64,000 nucleotides of DNA from JAUVKA01 sp964465145 (lineage in GTDB: Bacteria > Bacteroidota > Bacteroidia > Bacteroidales > UBA12481). Below are positions 17,406-26,216 of this stretch, piece by piece; within the stretch, counting starts at the first letter, position 1, and every line of letters starts with the position of its first letter. The DNA is taken from assembly GCA_964465145.1 (NCBI GenBank), contig CAYXJR010000004.1, forward strand, positions 1 through 64,000, written 5' to 3'. Below the pieces are notes generated by a model that saw only the letters and a program-made list of their open reading frames with translations, did no database searches and had not been told where the DNA came from. The position numbers and the translations under genes were made by a program.

Positions 17406-19187
17406 ATCCATTACTACAAACGAAATCATCCAGTTCTGGAAATCATGCGTATAGGGAGCCATGATCCGGATTGTGTTGTCTCCTTTTTTAAGGCTGATTT
17501 TTACCGGTTTACGAGTCCAGTAAAACTCCTCGTCCCTCCAGGGTATTTCCTGGTCTTCAGGGCTTCCCCAGCCGGAGGATTTGGATGGCTTCCAGCCCGG
17601 GTGTTCCCATTCGGGCCCGCCCAGCTTAAACCGGTCTTTGAATATCAATGTATTGCCCCGGGCTGGAATCCAAACTAATTCTGATTCATCAGTTGAGGAA
17701 TCAGCCAGGGCAATTCTCCATGATTTGTCTGATTGCCTGAAATAGGGAAAAGGAATATCAGCGAAGTACTTCTCTTGATGATCCAGAATATAATCTTCAA
17801 AAGCTTCAAAATATTCTGCAGCATTACTCCCAAGATCTGGTAATCTGGTGAGATAATAAGGGTAGGGGACAGTTACATCAGCTGTCCAGCAAGTCCATGC
17901 ATGAGTAAGTAATGCCGGATATAGCGGATTGAACCTGAATGCGTCCTCACCATTATCCAGGTTTACATCAGGCCATAAACATAAAATGCTGCCAATCACC
18001 TCATTTTCTGATCCAAATCCTATGGGTTTAAAGAATAGCTTTGAAACAATATTGTGCGGATCATCATTATTTACATAGTTGTTCCAAGAGTCTACCTCCT
18101 GGTAATTTCCCTGTTCCAGGTGCCTGGCCTGCCAGGTTTGCCGGATTACGCCGTTATGGGCCTTCAATCCTGGATTCCAGATCATCACCTTTCGTCCGTG
18201 ATCCTCACAAATATCTACCATTTTTACAATAAACAGGTCCGGTTCTGGGATCAGTACTTCATCAGATCCAAGATGAATAATCGGACAATCCTCTACTGTA
18301 ATTTCAGAAAAGAATTCTTTGAGCACATTTTCCAAAATCTCCATTCCTTCTTTAGATTCCATTTTTACTCCCATTGAAGTGACAAATGAATCACTGTGGC
18401 CGGGCATATCTATCTCCGGGATAATCTGAATGTTTAGATTTCTGGCATAGTCAATCAGCTCCCTGATTTCATTATAGCTATAAAACTTTCCCGGGTCTCT
18501 GGTCGGTCTGTGGTTTGCTGCTGCCGTTAACTCAGGATAAATATGACTCTCGATACGCCAGGCAGGTTTGTCGGTCAGATGCCAGTGAAATACATTGAGC
18601 TTATATCTTGCCATGATATCTAGCTGTTTCTTCAGGGAACCTATGCTTTGATAATTCCTACCCACATCAAGCATAAATCCTCTTATTGAATGTTCAGGGT
18701 AATCCTTGATTAAGCAATTTTGAATTCGGATTTTATCGTTCTGCTTATCAATCAATTGACGTATTGTCTGAAGAGAGTAAAAAAGACCTTTGTCGGATGA
18801 GGATTCGATGGAAATCAGTTTGTTGCTTATCTCCAATAGATAGGATTCTTTAGGGAGATTTGTGTTTTCCCGATATTGAAGTACATACTTTCCCTCCGAA
18901 GATATTTGGATTCCAAACTCATCCGAGATTCTTTTCAGGGCAGATATAGTGTTATTATCTAGTTTTTCGGGATTTAGGATTTTAAGACTTCTAATTTCAA
19001 ATTTATTTTTTCTCCATTCAACTTCCTGTGGAAAAGGGAAGAGTTTAACAGGAGCATCTTTTAGCTTATTGGTGGAGAAGCGGGATTGAAAAACTTCAGT
19101 GGATTGGGTTTCAGGCGGTTTATTATTTGATGAAACTGAGCAAGCTGTTGTCAGGCAAAATAGGAAAATTATTGTCAGATTTTTCAT
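17403..19187 (-). CDS. GH20 beta-N-acetylhexosaminidase-like lipoprotein
   Basis: A 594-residue lipoprotein (lipobox LTTAC, Cys16). A GH20b-like N-terminal domain (about 45-165) precedes the catalytic barrel, which opens with HSIRGFMLDVGRNY. The catalytic pair Asp309-Glu310 lies in HLGSDEV; NVFHWHLTDKPAWRIES and IPEIDMPGHSDSF are further family motifs. It removes terminal beta-linked GlcNAc or GalNAc. The C-terminal part (about 480-594) is a beta-rich accessory domain. It lies alone on its strand, convergent with the mannosidase cluster; a hairpin element separates it from the dehydrogenase gene upstream. Confidence 0.85.
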   Translation of the reverse strand: MKNLTIIFLFCLTTACSVSSNNKPPETQSTEVFQSRFSTNKLKDAPVKLFPFPQEVEWRKNKFEIRSLKILNPEKLDNNTISALKRISDEFGIQISSEGKYVLQYRENTNLPKESYLLEISNKLISIESSSDKGLFYSLQTIRQLIDKQNDKIRIQNCLIKDYPEHSIRGFMLDVGRNYQSIGSLKKQLDIMARYKLNVFHWHLTDKPAWRIESHIYPELTAAANHRPTRDPGKFYSYNEIRELIDYARNLNIQIIPEIDMPGHSDSFVTSMGVKMESKEGMEILENVLKEFFSEITVEDCPIIHLGSDEVLIPEPDLFIVKMVDICEDHGRKVMIWNPGLKAHNGVIRQTWQARHLEQGNYQEVDSWNNYVNNDDPHNIVSKLFFKPIGFGSENEVIGSILCLWPDVNLDNGEDAFRFNPLYPALLTHAWTCWTADVTVPYPYYLTRLPDLGSNAAEYFEAFEDYILDHQEKYFADIPFPYFRQSDKSWRIALADSSTDESELVWIPARGNTLIFKDRFKLGGPEWEHPGWKPSKSSGWGSPEDQEIPWRDEEFYWTRKPVKISLKKGDNTIRIMAPYTHDFQNWMISFVVMD

Positions 19188-19240
19188 TGAAATTATTAAT
19201 GAAAACCTGCACCCGCAACCTGGGAATGGCCTAATTTGTT

Positions 19241-19266
19241 TAGAGACGCATTGAAATCCGTCTCTA
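19241..19266. repeat. REP-like hairpin TAGAGACG/CGTCTCTA
   Basis: A perfect 8-base inverted repeat (TAGAGACG and CGTCTCTA) with a 10-base loop lies just downstream of the Fe-alcohol dehydrogenase gene (11 bases past its stop). Together with the hairpin at 20483 it brackets that gene. Similar GAGACG hairpins are common as dispersed intergenic elements in bacteria; it may also aid termination. Confidence 0.5.
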
Positions 19267-19277
19267 CATTGTTTCCT

Positions 19278-20441
19278 TTAATATGATTTCCTCACCAACT
19301 CCAGCATCTCCTCTTCTGTTGCAACCCTGGGATTGCCTTTATAATCAGGCAAGACCATGCATTGTTTGGCCAATGCTTCTAATTCTTCCTCCGGAATCAT
19401 TACATCTCTCAATGTTTTTGTTAATCCAATTTTGGCCAGGAATATTTTAATTTCTACCGGGGATTGTTCCGCAGCGACTTCATCAGACAGGTTTTCCAAT
19501 TCCTTATTTAACATTCTAGCCAATTTGGCGAATTTGTGAATTTCATAAGCTTGTGTGAATTCGGCAAAAGCAGGATATATAATAGCCAGTGCTTCTCCAT
19601 GGGCCACATGGGGATACATTCCTCCAATAGCCATCCCCATACCGTGGGGCAGTGTGACGCCGGCATTTGCAATACATAGTCCGGCCATAGTGTCGGCCCA
19701 GGCCATTTTCTCCCGGGCTTTAATATCTTCTAAATTATTAACCAGCCCAGGCAGATTTTCGATGACCAGGGAAATTGCCTGCCATGCCATCATGTTAACG
19801 TAAGCTCCGTTATTGGGATGAAGGAGGCTCTCAAAAGAGTGGCATAAAACATCAAAACCTGTACAGGCAGTCACAAATTTAGGTACAGTCAGCATCAATT
19901 CAGGGTCTACAATGCAGACCTGTGGATACAGGATATTATTATATAATGCTGATTTATCTCTTTCCTCTGGATTGGTGATTACAGCCACTTGTGTAACCTG
20001 CGATCCGGTACCAGATGTAGTAGAAATGGCAATTACCGGCAGCAATTTTTCCGGATCCGGTTGTCCCTTGTAAAACAGGTAGTCCCAGGCGCTTCCAGGA
20101 TGTGTTGCTTCAACTGAAATGGCCTTCGCAGAATCCATACTGGATCCCCCTCCAAGGCCAATAATCATTTCCACACCATAATCTTTGGCTAGTTTGGCTC
20201 CCGTAGAGATCGACTCAACGGTTGGATTGGGTACTACACCATCGAAATGGATCACTTCTAAGCCATTATAGGTCAGTAAATCTTGCACAAGCTTATATTG
20301 ATCCTCCAGAGCCTTGTTTGAGGGAGGCGTAGTGACAAGGAGTACTTTCAGTCCAAATGATTTGGCAATGACAGGCAGTTCAGTAATCTTGCCGGATCCA
20401 AAAACGATCCTGGTGGTTTGATGGAAATTGAAAGATTTCAT
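19278..20441 (-). CDS. Iron-containing alcohol dehydrogenase
   Basis: A 387-residue group III alcohol dehydrogenase. GGGSSMDSAKAISV is the NAD(P)-binding loop, GFDVLCHSFESLL and GVTLPHGMGMAIGG carry metal-binding histidines. It interconverts an aldehyde and an alcohol in the cytosol. It is the last gene of a likely operon with the PfkB kinase, the Zn-dehydrogenase and the symporter (80-base gap to the kinase, holding a hairpin). It may recycle NAD+ when the imported sugar or polyol is fermented; lactaldehyde reductase is another possibility. Confidence 0.85.
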   Translation of the reverse strand: MKSFNFHQTTRIVFGSGKITELPVIAKSFGLKVLLVTTPPSNKALEDQYKLVQDLLTYNGLEVIHFDGVVPNPTVESISTGAKLAKDYGVEMIIGLGGGSSMDSAKAISVEATHPGSAWDYLFYKGQPDPEKLLPVIAISTTSGTGSQVTQVAVITNPEERDKSALYNNILYPQVCIVDPELMLTVPKFVTACTGFDVLCHSFESLLHPNNGAYVNMMAWQAISLVIENLPGLVNNLEDIKAREKMAWADTMAGLCIANAGVTLPHGMGMAIGGMYPHVAHGEALAIIYPAFAEFTQAYEIHKFAKLARMLNKELENLSDEVAAEQSPVEIKIFLAKIGLTKTLRDVMIPEEELEALAKQCMVLPDYKGNPRVATEEEMLELVRKSY

Positions 20442-20454
20442 ATGTTTCTTTTTG

Positions 20455-20500
20455 GTCGTTCGTTATTCGTATTTCGTTCATTGGACGCAAATATGCGTCC
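20455..20500. repeat. Period-7 array followed by REP-like hairpin
   Basis: Four drifting heptamers (GTCGTTC, GTTATTC, GTATTTC, GTTCATT) fill 20455-20482. They run straight into a hairpin GGACGCA, loop AATA, TGCGTCC (20483-20500). Both lie between the Fe-dehydrogenase start and the kinase stop. Confidence 0.55.
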
Positions 20501-20521
20501 CTACTTAATGCCTTGTTCTTT

Positions 20522-21439
20522 TCACTTTAATCTTACTTTTGCCTTCTGCCTTCTGCCCTCTGCCTTGTATGGTGGCGTTCCACCTTCTTGCGTGCACACC
20601 CATGCTGCCGTCTCGCTAGCTTCCCTATGTATCTCTTCGAGAGGTTTCCCTTTTAGCAGTCCAGCAATCATTACGGCTGTAAAAGTATCCCCAGCTCCAA
20701 CAGTATCTTTTATTTTTACCCCGGGAGCAGTAATTTCTGATGTCAGTACAGGGGAGTAAAGGACACTGCCAAGACTCCCTCGGGTATAGGCAACCAGATC
20801 CAGATTAAAACTATTCATGATGTTTCTGATCTGATCATTTACAGAACCTTTTAGATCAAGGTAATCAGCCAGCACAGGTAATTCTTCATCATTTATCTTT
20901 AGTAAAGTAGCTCTATTTAAAGCTGTCGAAATTAGTTCTTTTGAATGATAGTTTTGCCGGAGATTAATATCGAATACGCGGATGCTATCGGGCCGCATAT
21001 TGTTCAAGAAGTTATTAATGGTGGCTCTGGAAACTGGATCCCTCTGAGCCAGGCTGCCAAATGCCACTGCATCAATGTTTTTCGCCAGTTCTGCCAGAGA
21101 GTTATCCCATTGAAGCTTATCCCAGGCAACATCAGTATGAATTGTAAAATCAGGAATGCCGTGATTCAATAGAACAGAAACTGTTCCGGTGGGACTATCA
21201 TTACATATCTGGATAAATTCCGTGGAATTTCCTCCCTTCTTAACCTGCTTAATAATTTCCGCTCCCAGTGTATCCGATCCAACCGCACTAACAACTACTG
21301 ATTTGATACCGGCTGCCTGGCAATGGTAAACAACATTCATTGGTGATCCTCCGAGCTGTTTCCCCTTCGGCAGAAGATCCCACAATAGTTCTCCTATCCC
21401 GGCCATCCTGTATTCTGATTTTGGATCAGTCATTGACAT
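20522..21439 (-). CDS. PfkB-family carbohydrate kinase (fructokinase-like)
   Basis: A 305-residue ribokinase-fold kinase. The start GIGELLWDLLPKGKQLGGSP is fructokinase-like, and KDTVGAGDTFTAV holds the anion hole and the catalytic Asp. It phosphorylates a ketose or related sugar with ATP. It overlaps the Zn-dehydrogenase gene by 14 bases, so the two are translated together: oxidation of a polyol to a ketose, then phosphorylation, is the likely route. The last residues (EGRRQKAKV) are encoded by a heptamer array (GCCTTCT on the plus strand), so the normal C-terminus has been replaced by repeat sequence. Confidence 0.85.
   Translation of the reverse strand: MSMTDPKSEYRMAGIGELLWDLLPKGKQLGGSPMNVVYHCQAAGIKSVVVSAVGSDTLGAEIIKQVKKGGNSTEFIQICNDSPTGTVSVLLNHGIPDFTIHTDVAWDKLQWDNSLAELAKNIDAVAFGSLAQRDPVSRATINNFLNNMRPDSIRVFDINLRQNYHSKELISTALNRATLLKINDEELPVLADYLDLKGSVNDQIRNIMNSFNLDLVAYTRGSLGSVLYSPVLTSEITAPGVKIKDTVGAGDTFTAVMIAGLLKGKPLEEIHREASETAAWVCTQEGGTPPYKAEGRRQKAKVRLK
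20540..20568. repeat. Heptamer array, unit GCCTTCT, inside the 3' end of the kinase gene
   Basis: Four units (GCCTTCT twice, GCCCTCT, GCCTTGT) lie at 20541-20568 and are translated on the minus strand as the basic tail AEGRRQKA of the PfkB kinase. Confidence 0.65.
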
Positions 21440-22460
21440 CTATCATAACTTTCATTGTATGGTCGCCCATCTTTTCTATATACTCATATGCTTTTGTGTA
21501 TTCTTCAAATGGGAAGTGCTTGGAAATCAAAGGATCTGTAATGATTTTTCCGGATGATATCAATTGAACTGCCTCCTGATAATCTTCATGACGATACATC
21601 ATTGATCCAAACACATTAAGTTCATGTTCCCCTACGTAATACATATTGACTGTTGGATTTTGTGCATAAACACCAAGGATTATCACTTCACCACCTTTTT
21701 CAACGTTGGCTATGAGGACATCCAGTGAAGCTTGCACTCCGGCTGCTTCAAAACCGGTTTGAAATCCCTTGTCTCCAAAAATCCGTCTGATGCCCTCTGC
21801 AAAGGATTCTTTTGCAACATTCAACACATTATCTATCCCGCATTCCTGAGCTTTGCCCAAACGAAAATCACTAACATCGGTGATCAATACTTTATCTGCT
21901 CCTCGGGCTTTGGCAAATTGGGCTACAAGGTTACCAATAGTTCCTGCGCCAGATACAACAATATTTTTCCCCGACAAGTCTGAAGCCCTGCGGGTAGAGT
22001 GGGCTCCTACCGCAGCTGGTTCTACCATGGCACCCTGCTCAAAGCTCATGTTTTCATCCAGGATGATGAGTCGGTCTTCCGGAACCACGAACTGGTCCTG
22101 AGCAACTCCCGGAGCCTGGAATCCCTGAACCTTTAGCTCCTGGCAGGCATTGTACTGTCCTCTTTTGCAGGGACCGCATTTTCCGCAAACCAGTTGTGGC
22201 CTGGCGGTAACTTTCATTCCCGGGCGGGCCAATTTAACTCTGCCTCCCACTGCTGTCACAGTGGCCGAGTATTCGTGCCCCTGAACAACAGGGTATGGGG
22301 TAGCAGGATGTTCACCATGAAAAACATGTATATCGCTGCCACAGACCCCGATACGTTTGATTTCCAAGAGGATTTCGTCGTCTTTTAGCTCTGAGGCATT
22401 TAGTCCCGGAATCTCCTTGATCTCGATCTGACCGGGTTGATGCATGATAGCTTGCTTCAT
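21426..22460 (-). CDS. Zinc-dependent alcohol/polyol dehydrogenase (sorbitol/threonine dehydrogenase type)
   Basis: A 344-residue medium-chain dehydrogenase. Catalytic zinc ligands are in GVCGSDIHVFHG and GHEYSATV; the four structural-zinc cysteines are in CGKCGPCKRGQYNAC; the Rossmann motif is VVSGAGTIGNLVAQ. It oxidises a sugar alcohol or related alcohol with NAD+. It is flanked in the same operon by the symporter (18-base gap) and the kinase (14-base overlap), which argues for polyol or keto-sugar catabolism. Confidence 0.85.
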   Translation of the reverse strand: MKQAIMHQPGQIEIKEIPGLNASELKDDEILLEIKRIGVCGSDIHVFHGEHPATPYPVVQGHEYSATVTAVGGRVKLARPGMKVTARPQLVCGKCGPCKRGQYNACQELKVQGFQAPGVAQDQFVVPEDRLIILDENMSFEQGAMVEPAAVGAHSTRRASDLSGKNIVVSGAGTIGNLVAQFAKARGADKVLITDVSDFRLGKAQECGIDNVLNVAKESFAEGIRRIFGDKGFQTGFEAAGVQASLDVLIANVEKGGEVIILGVYAQNPTVNMYYVGEHELNVFGSMMYRHEDYQEAVQLISSGKIITDPLISKHFPFEEYTKAYEYIEKMGDHTMKVMIDVND

Positions 22461-22478
22461 TATTAGCGGGGATCAGGA

Positions 22479-24113
22479 TTAAAAAATGGTGTACAAGATA
22501 ACTAAGACTAAGATCAATATTAGGGCCCACAATCTTGGATCTTTTATACCATCGAATTTCCCGGTAGTTATAACCGCCAATGGATTTTTCCAGGTATATT
22601 TTTCCAGATTTTCTTTGGGCGAGGCTTGAGTAAATGCGCTGACGCCAAAGTAAATAAAGCTGCAAATCACAAAAAGCCACCAGGCTTGCATCATAAATGG
22701 AATATGCAGTTCATGGGTAAGGTACATTTTACCGCTGATAGGACTAAAATCAAAGCAAAAGGCTGTAATCCCCAGTGCAAGTCCTGCGATCAATGTGATC
22801 ATAGCAGCTTTATTGGTCCCGCGTTTAGAAAAGACGCCAAATAGAAAAACAACTGCAACCGGGGGAGCAATAGCTGAGGCTATTTTGTTAATAGCCTCAA
22901 AGATGCTTGAAAATTTATCACCCTGGGTTGACCAAATCATCGCAAGTATCATAACAACTAAAGCGGCCCATCGGCCGGCACTGACTTGCTTTTTGTCTGA
23001 AGTTTTGGGTTTGATTCTTTTAACCACATCAAATGCGAATAAAGTAGCTGAACTGTTCAGAGCTGCAGCAATAGTACTCATCAAGGCGGCGAGCAAGGTG
23101 GCTGCCATTAAACCCCGGAGCCCTTTTGGTAAAAGCTCAGCGATAAGAACCGGAAGTGTTTGATTTGCGTCGGTCCCAATTTTATCCTTAAAAAGAACAT
23201 AGGCAAATACACCCGGAAGAACCAGCATGAAGACTGGTAATATTTTCAAAAAGCCGGCAAAGATCGGGCCTAGCTGTGCGTCCTTCTGGGTTTTGGCTCC
23301 AAGTACTCTTTGGACAATAGTTTGATCAGAGCACCAGTACCATAATCCCAGTATAGGGTATCCAAGCAAACATGCGTACCAGGTAAGACCGGATTCGAAA
23401 CCTCCCTCTCCAAGAGCTTGTAAACTGGCCTTTGTATGCAACATGTTTAATTGGCCTGGTTTTAAGTGTGCTTTCAGGTCGGCGATAGAATTTATTCCAG
23501 CCTCGGGCAATGCAAATAAAGCCACCATTGTCAGGACTACTGCCCCGAGGATAAGGAGGCCTGTTTGAATCGTCTCAGTCACAACCACGGCTTTTAATCC
23601 GCCTAATACAGTATAAAGCATGGTGACCAAAGAGATGATTACGATAGACAACATAACAGGGATCCCAAAGAACGCCTCAAAAACAACGGCTCCGGCGTAT
23701 AAACTTAAACCTATATGCACAAAAAGAGCACCTATGATAGCGATAATGGCTAGAACAGTTCTTGCTCCTGATCCGTAACGTTTTTCCATAAACTCCGGTA
23801 GGGTGGAGATCTTGCTTTTGAAATAAAATGGAGCGAACACCAGAGCCAGGAGGATAAGAGTGATGGAAGCCAGCCATTCGAAGTTTCCCCAAACCAGGCC
23901 CTCGTTATAGCCAGATGCAGCAAGACCAACCAGGTGAATAGTAGAGATATTAGAAGCAAAGAGAGCCGCACCAATAACCGGCCATTTTAAGCCACGACCA
24001 GCAAGAAAATACTGGTCGCTGGACATGTTTTTGAGTTTTACCGAGAGAATCCCGATCGTGAGGATGCCAATCAGGTAAATGATAATAATAACTGCATCAA
24101 GGGTGTTGCTCAT
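22479..24113 (-). CDS. Sodium:solute symporter (SSS family), sugar/polyol type
   Basis: A 544-residue inner-membrane protein with about 14 transmembrane helices. It has SGLT-like motifs: ASNISTIHLVGLAASGYNEG early, the sodium-site region ALNSSATLFAFDVVKRIKP, and GLKAVVVTETIQTG. It drives sugar or polyol uptake with sodium. It heads the operon with the dehydrogenase and kinase genes and is divergent from a ROK regulator. A close paralogue lies at 41573-43198, also beside an Fe-alcohol dehydrogenase. Confidence 0.9.
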   Translation of the reverse strand: MSNTLDAVIIIIYLIGILTIGILSVKLKNMSSDQYFLAGRGLKWPVIGAALFASNISTIHLVGLAASGYNEGLVWGNFEWLASITLILLALVFAPFYFKSKISTLPEFMEKRYGSGARTVLAIIAIIGALFVHIGLSLYAGAVVFEAFFGIPVMLSIVIISLVTMLYTVLGGLKAVVVTETIQTGLLILGAVVLTMVALFALPEAGINSIADLKAHLKPGQLNMLHTKASLQALGEGGFESGLTWYACLLGYPILGLWYWCSDQTIVQRVLGAKTQKDAQLGPIFAGFLKILPVFMLVLPGVFAYVLFKDKIGTDANQTLPVLIAELLPKGLRGLMAATLLAALMSTIAAALNSSATLFAFDVVKRIKPKTSDKKQVSAGRWAALVVMILAMIWSTQGDKFSSIFEAINKIASAIAPPVAVVFLFGVFSKRGTNKAAMITLIAGLALGITAFCFDFSPISGKMYLTHELHIPFMMQAWWLFVICSFIYFGVSAFTQASPKENLEKYTWKNPLAVITTGKFDGIKDPRLWALILILVLVILYTIF

Positions 24114-24214
24114 ATGCGTATGAAATATAAATATTCGACAAAATAATTTAGAAAATTAATCGAAGGTTGATTTGAGATTGAAAACTAATCAATATTCTCA
24201 TGACTATTATTGCT

Positions 24215-24281
24215 TGGATAAAATAATCCATGATTGAGTTAAGATCGGCATATTAAAACTTTTCTGTCAGGCCTATTTTTG
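24215..24281 (+). promoter_or_regulatory. Divergent control region of the symporter operon and ROK gene
   Basis: The 270-base region between the divergent symporter and ROK genes holds a small palindrome (TGGAT, six bases, ATCCA at 24215-24230) that could be an operator. A full match to the Bacteroidota -7 box, TATTTTTG, lies at 24274-24281 facing the ROK gene, though no TTG lies at the expected -33 distance. Confidence 0.35.
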
Positions 24282-24383
24282 ATAATCTAAACAAGACCGA
24301 TATCTGACATAAAAAATTGCTTCGCTTTTTTGCAAATGAGGATATTTGATTGAGTTTATTAATTTTACGACTTTTTAAAGCAT

Positions 24384-25604
24384 ATGGCTAAACAAGATTT
24401 CCAGAAGGTTGACTCGGAAGTGATGAATATGATCAACAGACGTCGTATTCTGCAGCTTATTCGTCAATCGCGCTCAATCAGCCGGGCTGAGATTGTCAAG
24501 ATTACTGGCCTGGCAGCACCAACGGTTTCACGAATTGTTGACAGGCTGGTTAAAGAGGATAATCTTGTAAAATACTCAGGGATAGGTAGTTCAAGCGGAG
24601 GAAGGCCCCCGGTGATTGTTGAATTCAACGGTACAGACAAATACGTGTTGGGAGTGGATATGAGAGCCACACTGATCAGGGGTGTCCTGGCGAATCTGGA
24701 TGCTGAGATATTGATGGAGATACAGGTCCCGACCGGAAAGGAAGAAGGTTATGAAACGGTAATACATAACCTTGTTTCAGGTGTTGAGAGGTTACTTACC
24801 CGCAGGGGAGCTGATCCTTCATCTGTGATAGGCCTTGGAGTGGGTGTTGCAGGCTTGCTGGATAAATCAAAGACTATTGTTCGTTTTTCACCGGATTTTG
24901 GATGGACTGATGTGAACCTTTATGCCGACCTTTGCAAAGAGATTAAGATCCCCATTTCACTGGAGAATTCAACGCGTTTGATGGCACTAGCCGAGCTGGG
25001 ATATGGCATGGGGAAAGAGCTGGAGAATTTCATTGTGGTCAACGTAGGGTATGGAATTGCAGCCGGGATTGTGGTTGATGGAAAGGTTGTTGATGGCGGC
25101 GAAGGTTTTTCGGGCGAATTCGGACACATGACTGTTAATCCTTACAGTGAGGTAGTTTGTGATTGCGGCCGTACAGGATGTGTTGAAGCCTTAGCCTCTG
25201 GCCGTAGAATTGGTCAGGTTGCAAGAGAATCACTCCCTGCTGATAGTCTGTTAAATGAGTTATGCGGCAATGATCCATCCAGGATAGATGCAAAAATGGT
25301 GTTTGATGCTTTTGCTGCCGGAGATAAATTTAGTAAAGAGGTTTGTAAGCAGGCTCTTGAATCCCTGAGTGTTGCACTGGCAAACCTGATCCACTTACTA
25401 AATCCGACTCATGTTTTATTGGGGGGTGGCGTTTCATTAAACGGCAAGGTGTTTTGGGATACCTTGACTAAGCTAACCTATCATCGTGTTCTAATTCCAA
25501 ACAGGTCGGTGAAAATTGAACCTGCCAGTTTTAAAGAGTATTCCACCGTAATCGGTTCTTTAGCCCTGGTACTTGATTCAGTTCTGGGGTTGGAATTGAG
25601 GTAG
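24384..25604 (+). CDS. ROK-family transcriptional regulator (NagC/XylR type)
   Basis: A 406-residue protein. An N-terminal winged helix-turn-helix (about 15-75, with RSISRAEIVKITGLAAPTVS) precedes a ROK sugar-sensing domain (about 85-400), which shows GVDMRA, the ExGH-like FSGEFGHMTV and the zinc motif CDCGRTGCVEALAS. It probably represses or activates the divergent symporter-dehydrogenase-kinase operon in response to its sugar or sugar phosphate. The gene ends directly before a heptamer array. Confidence 0.85.
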   Translation: MAKQDFQKVDSEVMNMINRRRILQLIRQSRSISRAEIVKITGLAAPTVSRIVDRLVKEDNLVKYSGIGSSSGGRPPVIVEFNGTDKYVLGVDMRATLIRGVLANLDAEILMEIQVPTGKEEGYETVIHNLVSGVERLLTRRGADPSSVIGLGVGVAGLLDKSKTIVRFSPDFGWTDVNLYADLCKEIKIPISLENSTRLMALAELGYGMGKELENFIVVNVGYGIAAGIVVDGKVVDGGEGFSGEFGHMTVNPYSEVVCDCGRTGCVEALASGRRIGQVARESLPADSLLNELCGNDPSRIDAKMVFDAFAAGDKFSKEVCKQALESLSVALANLIHLLNPTHVLLGGGVSLNGKVFWDTLTKLTYHRVLIPNRSVKIEPASFKEYSTVIGSLALVLDSVLGLELR

Positions 25605-25607
25605 AGA

Positions 25608-25649
25608 CAGGTTGCATGATGCAGGTTGCAGGTTGCAAGTTTCAGGTTC
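25608..25649. repeat. Heptamer array, unit CAGGTTG (right-facing partner)
   Basis: Six units in register (CAGGTTG, CATGATG, then CAGGTTG twice, CAAGTTT, CAGGTTC) begin four bases after the ROK stop codon and extend over the stop codon of the four-helix-bundle gene (25642). The same unit in the opposite orientation lies at 26023-26071. Confidence 0.75.
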
Positions 25650-26007
25650 TCCATTCCTGCTCTACATATTGAATGAATCGATTAATCTTTCGCCCAAGAA
25701 CCTCATATTGTTCGATTAACTCACTGATTGGATTTTCTTTAAAGTATATCTGATTAATCATATTCAACTGGTTTAGGGTTTCGTCATGTGATGACTGGGC
25801 AAAGATGAGATATCTGATAAATTCAGCTTTGTATCTTCTTCTGCCAAATCCTTCGACAATATTGTCCTTAATACTTTGGGCAGCTCTTCTAACCTGGCTG
25901 CCCTGCTCAAATAATTCATGCTTTGGGAGTTTCATTGACAAATTGTGAACCTCCAGAGCCAGTTCATAAGCACTATTATAAATATCCAAATCACGATAAC
26001 TTTTCAT
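25642..26007 (-). CDS. Four-helix-bundle (S23/23S rRNA intervening-sequence) protein
   Basis: A 121-residue protein of the S23 family, named for reading frames found in rRNA intervening sequences. Typical motifs are YRDLDIYNSAYELALEVH and SIKDNIVEGFGRR with FIRYLIFAQSS. The function is unknown; a pentameric RNA-binding role has been suggested. The start at 26007 (MKSYRDLD) is chosen because the longer frame from 26070 would translate a heptamer array (VAGCRLQVAGCKLQ). The gene is enclosed by two inverted arrays of the same heptamer, which gives it the look of a mobile or insertional cassette. Confidence 0.8.
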   Translation of the reverse strand: MKSYRDLDIYNSAYELALEVHNLSMKLPKHELFEQGSQVRRAAQSIKDNIVEGFGRRRYKAEFIRYLIFAQSSHDETLNQLNMINQIYFKENPISELIEQYEVLGRKINRFIQYVEQEWRT

Positions 26008-26022
26008 TTTCCAACTCTTATC

Positions 26023-26071
26023 CTGCAACTTACAACCTGCAACTTGCAACCTGCAACCTGCAACTTGCAAC
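26023..26071. repeat. Heptamer array, unit CTGCAAC (left-facing partner)
   Basis: Seven units in register (CTGCAAC, TTACAAC, CTGCAAC, TTGCAAC and so on) lie just upstream of the four-helix-bundle gene. On the minus strand the unit is GTTGCAG, a rotation of the CAGGTTG array at the other end of the gene, so the pair forms long imperfect inverted repeats. Confidence 0.75.
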
Positions 26072-26216
26072 CTATATACTATAGACGAAATCTTCTGTCG
26101 ATAATGGAAAATATCGGTAATGATTTATTTTCCAATGTCTTTTTTTCAACATTTTTTCAACTTTATAATGTGGAGTTAGAAAGTTTTCATATATTGCATT
26201 TCAAAGCAAGTAGAAA

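Noticed and set aside
25608..26071. Heptamer arrays as a CRISPR array
   Set aside because: Units are 7 bases with no spacers between them, and no cas genes occur in the window.
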